From contig JAEXTI010000048.1 of assembly GCA_023406965.1 (NCBI GenBank), forward strand, positions 1 to 8,464: DNA of 8,464 bases, read 5' to 3'. The notes below the pieces were generated by a model. That model saw only the letters and a program-made list of their open reading frames with translations, was not told the origin of the DNA and did not search any database. The DNA is from Chloroflexota bacterium (GTDB lineage Bacteria; Chloroflexota; Anaerolineae; Anaerolineales; Anaerolineaceae). This document shows, in pieces, positions 5,597-8,464 of the stretch (position 1 is its first letter; every line of letters starts with the position of its first letter). The position numbers and the translations under genes are program-made.

Positions 5597-6919
5597 CTAA
5601 CCTTCCAGTTCCGCCTGCCGGACGGCTTCGGCGAAGATATGGAGACCTTCGTCCAGTTCAGCGGGGGTCAGGCACAGCGGCGGCGAAATGCGAATGACAC
5701 TCTTGCCGCAACCCAACAGCATTAAACCCTTCTCGAAGGCGAGATCAACCACACGGTCGCGCAGCTTCTCGGCAGATTTGTGAGACTGGGGCAGTTTCTT
5801 GAATTCCACGCCGATCATCAAGCCAATACCGCGCACATCGCCGATCGAAGCAAACTCGCCGGCCATCTCGCTCAACTTTTCCAGGGCCAGCTTGCCAACG
5901 CGCCCGGCGTTTTCCATGAAGCCATTTTCGATCAGGTCGATGGTAGCCAGGGCTGCGGCACAGGCCAGCGGGTTGCCGCCATAGGTGTTTCCGTGGGCGC
6001 CCTTGGGCCAGGTCATGATCCGTTTGCGGGCGATCATGGCGCCCAGTGGAACGCCCGAAGCAATGCCTTTGGCCGCGCAGACGATATCGGGTTGGACGCC
6101 AAAGTTCTCGATGGACCACCACTTGCCGGTGCGGCCCATGCCGGCCTGCACCTCATCGGCGATCAGCAAAATGCCGTGCCTGTCGCACAATTTGCGCAGC
6201 GCGGGGAAGAAATCCGGCGCAGGGACGATATAGCCGCCTTCGCCCTGGATCGGTTCGATCAATATGCCAGCCACCTCTTCGGCAGGGATGATCTTGCCGA
6301 GAATCTCTTCTTCCATATAACGCACCACCGTCTCACCATAGCCTTCGCCAGGGAGACTGTGCAGCAGCGGGTGAGCAGGATCGGGGTAGGGTACGTGCAC
6401 CACGCCGCTCATCAACGGGGCAAAGCCTTTGTGATAGTGGGGCTTGCTGGCGGTGAAGGTCACCGCGCCCATGGTGCGCCCGTGGAACCCGCCCAGAAAA
6501 CCAATAAACTGGCTGCGCCCGGTGTGGTAGCGGGCCAACTTGATGGCAGCCTCTACACTCTCGGTGCCCGAATTGGTCATGAAGGAAGAGGCTGGCTCGT
6601 CGAAGGGGGCAATTTCGGCCAGTTTTTCAGCCAACTTGACCCAAGGCTCGTGATAATAGTCAGACGAAATATGAATAAATTTCTCAGCTTGCTGCTGGAT
6701 GGCCTTGACCACCTTGGGGTGGCTGTGACCGGTGGAAACGACCGCGATTCCGGCGGCAAAATCAAGGAAGCGGTTACCATCCACATCCCACAACTCGCAA
6801 CCCCGCCCGTGATCCATGACCAGCGGCGAACTTCGCGGGTAAGAAGGAGAGATGACAGCGCTATCGCGCTCGATGATGCTTTGGGCGATCGGCCCGGGCA
6901 AACTCAATGCGTCTACCAT
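5597..6919 (-). CDS. PLP-dependent class III aminotransferase (acetylornithine/GABA aminotransferase family)
   Basis: The 440-residue enzyme has the full fold-type I, class III signature: SGTE (117-120) for the cofactor phosphate, GFHGRT (144-149), Asp255 in IADEVQ pairing with the pyridine nitrogen, Lys284 in AAKG forming the Schiff base, and Thr312 in NTYGG. It should move an amino group from an omega- or alpha-amino acid to a keto acid in the cytoplasm. The N-terminal pattern (ISPSYPR, DVDGNRFLDF) and the length resemble archaeal and Chloroflexota proteins annotated as acetylornithine or 4-aminobutyrate aminotransferases, some of which turned out to be ornithine aminotransferases or amino-acid racemases, so I do not give a symbol. 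The ATG at 6919 has AGGAG 4 nt upstream (6924-6928). It is the first gene of a unit with the histidine kinase; no arginine-pathway genes lie beside it. Confidence 0.9.
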   Translation of the reverse strand: MVDALSLPGPIAQSIIERDSAVISPSYPRSSPLVMDHGRGCELWDVDGNRFLDFAAGIAVVSTGHSHPKVVKAIQQQAEKFIHISSDYYHEPWVKLAEKLAEIAPFDEPASSFMTNSGTESVEAAIKLARYHTGRSQFIGFLGGFHGRTMGAVTFTASKPHYHKGFAPLMSGVVHVPYPDPAHPLLHSLPGEGYGETVVRYMEEEILGKIIPAEEVAGILIEPIQGEGGYIVPAPDFFPALRKLCDRHGILLIADEVQAGMGRTGKWWSIENFGVQPDIVCAAKGIASGVPLGAMIARKRIMTWPKGAHGNTYGGNPLACAAALATIDLIENGFMENAGRVGKLALEKLSEMAGEFASIGDVRGIGLMIGVEFKKLPQSHKSAEKLRDRVVDLAFEKGLMLLGCGKSVIRISPPLCLTPAELDEGLHIFAEAVRQAELEG

Positions 6920-6951
6920 ATATCTCCTATTCCTGTTAAACGTATAGAGAC

Positions 6952-6978
6952 AAAAAGAGCGGGCTGCGCCCGCTCTTT
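6952..6978 (-). terminator. Intrinsic terminator downstream of ROK kinase gene
   Basis: An 11-bp perfect stem (6954-6964 with 6968-6978, aaagagcgggc) closes a 3-nt loop. On the minus strand it runs into five Ts (6956-6952) and then GTCTC. It lies 44 bases after the ROK gene stop and separates that gene from the aminotransferase unit. On the + strand no T tract follows, so it acts in one direction. Confidence 0.85.
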
Positions 6979-7022
6979 AAATACCTAATGACTGCTCTGC
7001 TTGGCAAGCGGGCCGGCGAAGA

Positions 7023-7958
7023 TCATTTGGACACGCTTTCGGCTAAAGCCAAAGCGCCCATCAAACCGGCGTTATCTCCCAACGCGGCGGTGGCAATGGC
7101 TAAACCGTGCAAGTATTCGGGTGACATGACCCGCTCAGACATGGCCTGGCGCATGGGTTCGATGAGCAGCGGGCCGGTCTGAGAAACGCCGCCGCCCAAC
7201 ACAATGATTGAAGGGTTGAACATGTGCAAGAAGTCCGCAACCGCCCAGCCCAGATAACGGCCAGCGCGAGTCAATGCTTCCCGCGCCAGCGGGTCACCGT
7301 TCTCGGCTGCCATGCCTACATCACGACTGGAGGGGTTGGGCGTTTGGGACAATGACGAAGGGATGCCCTTGGCCAACTGCTCGGCGGCGTAACGCGCAAT
7401 GGCCGTTCCAGAAGCCAGCGCTTCCAGGTGACCTTTGTGGCCGCAGCCACAAACCGGCCCGTCCGGCATGACGGTGATGTGCCCCAACTCGGTGGCCAGC
7501 CCGTTCTGTCCCAGTACCAGACGGTCGTCGCAAATGACGCCCGCGCCGATGCCCGTGCTGATGGTTAGATAAAGCACATTCTGGTGCCCGCGCGCGGCCC
7601 CAAAGCGCCATTCACCCATCGCGGCCATGTTGGCATCATTGCCTAATGCGGTGCGGGTGTTGAAGCGGCTCTGGATGATTTGAACCAGGGGTAAATTCTC
7701 CCAACCGGGGATATTCGGCGCACGGTAGAGAATGCCCTGCTTGTGATTGGTTGGTCCCGGAACCGCCACGCCGATAGCCTTAACCGTAGCATGGTCAGGC
7801 CAGACGGTAGCGATCAGGTCCAACAACCGGTCGACAGGCGAACCTTCTTTTCCATGCGTGCTGGTGCGTTTCTGCAACAGGGGTTTGGTTTCACCCTTTG
7901 GATAGCAGGCCGCCCTCAACTGAGTCCCACCAACGTCAACTGCAATATAGGTTTCCAT
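7023..7958 (-). CDS. ROK-family sugar kinase, glucokinase-like
   Basis: The 311-residue protein should phosphorylate a hexose such as glucose at C6 with ATP, feeding glycolysis. It has the N-terminal phosphate loop DVGGT (8-12), catalytic Asp108 in GNDAN, the TGIGAG ATP-binding stretch (135-140), the ELGH motif (157-160, zinc ligand His160), and the ROK zinc motif around 170-179, followed by LGGGVS (254-259). The zinc motif reads C-G-C-G-H-K-G-H-L-E, so the usual third cysteine is His177. No helix-turn-helix domain is present, so this is an enzyme and not a ROK repressor. The frame can be extended one codon to a TTG at 7961, but the ATG at 7958 fits better because the predicted mRNA start is near 7960 and no ribosome site exists. 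Substrate could also be fructose, mannose or N-acetylglucosamine. It is monocistronic, with a terminator behind it. Confidence 0.92.
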   Translation of the reverse strand: METYIAVDVGGTQLRAACYPKGETKPLLQKRTSTHGKEGSPVDRLLDLIATVWPDHATVKAIGVAVPGPTNHKQGILYRAPNIPGWENLPLVQIIQSRFNTRTALGNDANMAAMGEWRFGAARGHQNVLYLTISTGIGAGVICDDRLVLGQNGLATELGHITVMPDGPVCGCGHKGHLEALASGTAIARYAAEQLAKGIPSSLSQTPNPSSRDVGMAAENGDPLAREALTRAGRYLGWAVADFLHMFNPSIIVLGGGVSQTGPLLIEPMRQAMSERVMSPEYLHGLAIATAALGDNAGLMGALALAESVSK

Positions 7959-7966
7959 CAAGGCAA

Positions 7967-7996
7967 ATTATAGCATGGATGCAACTACTCGAGCAA
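7967..7996 (-). promoter_or_regulatory. Extended -10 promoter of ROK kinase, predicted leaderless
   Basis: The minus strand holds TGCTATAAT (7975-7967), a perfect -10 with TG extension, and TTGCTC (7996-7991) 18 bases upstream as a partial -35. Transcription should begin about seven bases after the hexamer, near 7960, which is within 2 nt of the ATG at 7958. There is no Shine-Dalgarno sequence, consistent with leaderless translation. Confidence 0.65.
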
Positions 7997-8024
7997 AGTT
8001 TAATGAAGGGCTCATTTAGGGCGA

Positions 8025-8052
8025 TTGCACTAAAAGTAGGGGGTGGTAAGAT
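8025..8052 (+). promoter_or_regulatory. Candidate transposase promoter
   Basis: TTGCAC (8025-8030) and TAAGAT (8047-8052) are 16 bases apart, and TG at 8044-8045 gives the -10 an extended form. The predicted start near 8059 leaves about 20 nt before the ATG at 8079, with AAAGGAGG at 8065-8072. The spacing is sensible but both hexamers are imperfect. Confidence 0.4.
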
Positions 8053-8078
8053 GGAGCCATGACCAAAGGAGGCAGGGC

Positions 8079-8464
8079 ATGGCAGAAGAACCGTTAGGGA
8101 GCATACGGGTCCATTTTTCGAAACTCGAAGATCCACGACTGGATCGACAAAAGCTACACCAACTGATGGATATCATAGTCATCGCCATCTGCGCAGTGAT
8201 CTGTGGAGCAGAAAACTGGGTGGAAATAGCGAACTTTGGCAACGCGCGAAAGGAATGGTTCAAGAAGCTTCTGGAACTACCCAATGGGATCCCCTCACAC
8301 GACACCTTTGGGCGGGTATTCAGCCTATTGAACGCGAACGCCTTTGAGGCCTGTTTTTTTGACTGGGTGCAAGCGGTGAATCAGATAACGAGCGGACAGG
8401 TAATCGCGATCGATGGCAAGGAACTGCGCCATTCATATGATACGGTTCTGGGACAAAAAGCCAT
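8079..8464 (+). CDS. ISAs1-family transposase, N-terminal part (3' end outside window)
   Basis: The frame from the ATG at 8079 is open through the last base, giving 128 residues of a longer protein. A near-perfect ribosome site, AAAGGAGG (8065-8072), lies 6 nt upstream. The order of motifs fits the ISAs1/H-repeat transposases: an N-terminal associated domain (LEDPRLDRQKLHQLMDI, ICAVICGAENW, the FGNARKEWF region, GIPSHDTFGRVF) followed by IAIDGKELR, where Asp112 should be the first acidic residue of the DDE catalytic triad. The remaining triad lies beyond the window, so whether the gene is intact cannot be judged. It reads away from the divergent ROK kinase gene. Codon use is more A-rich than in neighbouring genes, in keeping with recent arrival. 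Confidence 0.9.
   Translation, partial: MAEEPLGSIRVHFSKLEDPRLDRQKLHQLMDIIVIAICAVICGAENWVEIANFGNARKEWFKKLLELPNGIPSHDTFGRVFSLLNANAFEACFFDWVQAVNQITSGQVIAIDGKELRHSYDTVLGQKA

Larger units (their letters stand above)
8014..8464 (+). mobile_element. ISAs1-type insertion sequence, left part (right end outside window)
   Basis: The transposase gene starting at 8079 marks an insertion sequence that runs off the window. The left end is not fixed: the first plausible start of non-host sequence is around 8007-8020, before the tagggcgattgcac segment, but without the right inverted repeat or a target duplication it cannot be confirmed. The host side stops just upstream of the ROK kinase promoter. Confidence 0.5.

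Noticed and set aside
6920..6951. Promoter for the aminotransferase-histidine kinase unit just after the terminator
   Set aside because: A TATACG at 6946-6941 is the only -10-like hexamer, with no -35 or TG extension, so I do not list it. Transcription may come from read-through or from a promoter I cannot recognise.
5780..6988. Long + strand open frame of 402 codons opposite the aminotransferase gene
   Set aside because: It is the reverse of a gene with full class III aminotransferase motifs; its translation is low in recognisable motifs, has no ribosome site, and arises from the high GC content.
8030..8305. Minus-strand open frame of 91 codons near the right end
   Set aside because: It is antisense to the transposase gene, whose + strand frame has a strong ribosome site and clear ISAs1-type motifs.

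Overview
The window looks like chromosomal DNA of a GC-rich, free-living bacterium, most likely a Chloroflexota member of the Anaerolineae type. That guess rests on the gene content: a PknB-like Ser/Thr kinase with a short C-terminal membrane tail, an FHA plus OmpR-type winged-helix regulator with no receiver domain, a CpXC-domain protein, a GAF-PAS soluble histidine kinase and an archaeal-looking class III aminotransferase. No rRNA, tRNA or CRISPR is visible. The taxonomic call is an inference from family knowledge, not from a marker gene.

Layout, left to right. (a) 1-528, + strand: the 3' part of a gene whose product ends in a four-cysteine zinc ribbon. (b) 540-739: a 200-bp element with 28-bp terminal inverted repeats and a second, nested inverted repeat, lying between two convergent genes. 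(c) 758-1744, - strand: a Ser/Thr protein kinase, divergent from (d) 1877-2551, + strand: an FHA-winged-helix regulator. Their 132-bp spacer holds two overlapping, oppositely directed -10 boxes and a 12-bp imperfect inverted repeat. (e) 2541-2592: a perfect 24-bp-stem bidirectional terminator between the regulator and (f) 2597-3946, - strand: a CpXC protein. (g) 4021-5592 and 5597-6919, - strand: a hybrid-sensor-like soluble histidine kinase placed 4 nt downstream of a PLP-dependent class III aminotransferase. (h) 6952-6978: a terminator for (i) 7023-7958, - strand: a ROK-family sugar kinase with a strong extended -10 promoter that predicts a leaderless mRNA. (j) 8079 to the window end, + strand: the N-terminal part of an ISAs1-type transposase, with the left end of its insertion sequence upstream.

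Functional reading. The kinase/FHA-regulator pair is the most suggestive unit. A kinase that may phosphorylate Thr residues, and a DNA-binding protein whose FHA domain could read phosphothreonine, share a divergent promoter whose -10 elements overlap, so the two transcripts could compete. The aminotransferase and histidine kinase are almost certainly co-transcribed. The CpXC gene has its own candidate promoter, whose extended -10 box is made from the last codons and stop codon of the histidine kinase gene. No response regulator is encoded here, so the histidine kinase is an orphan within this window. Most of the window is ordinary housekeeping or signalling coding sequence; the unusual material is in the intergenic gaps.
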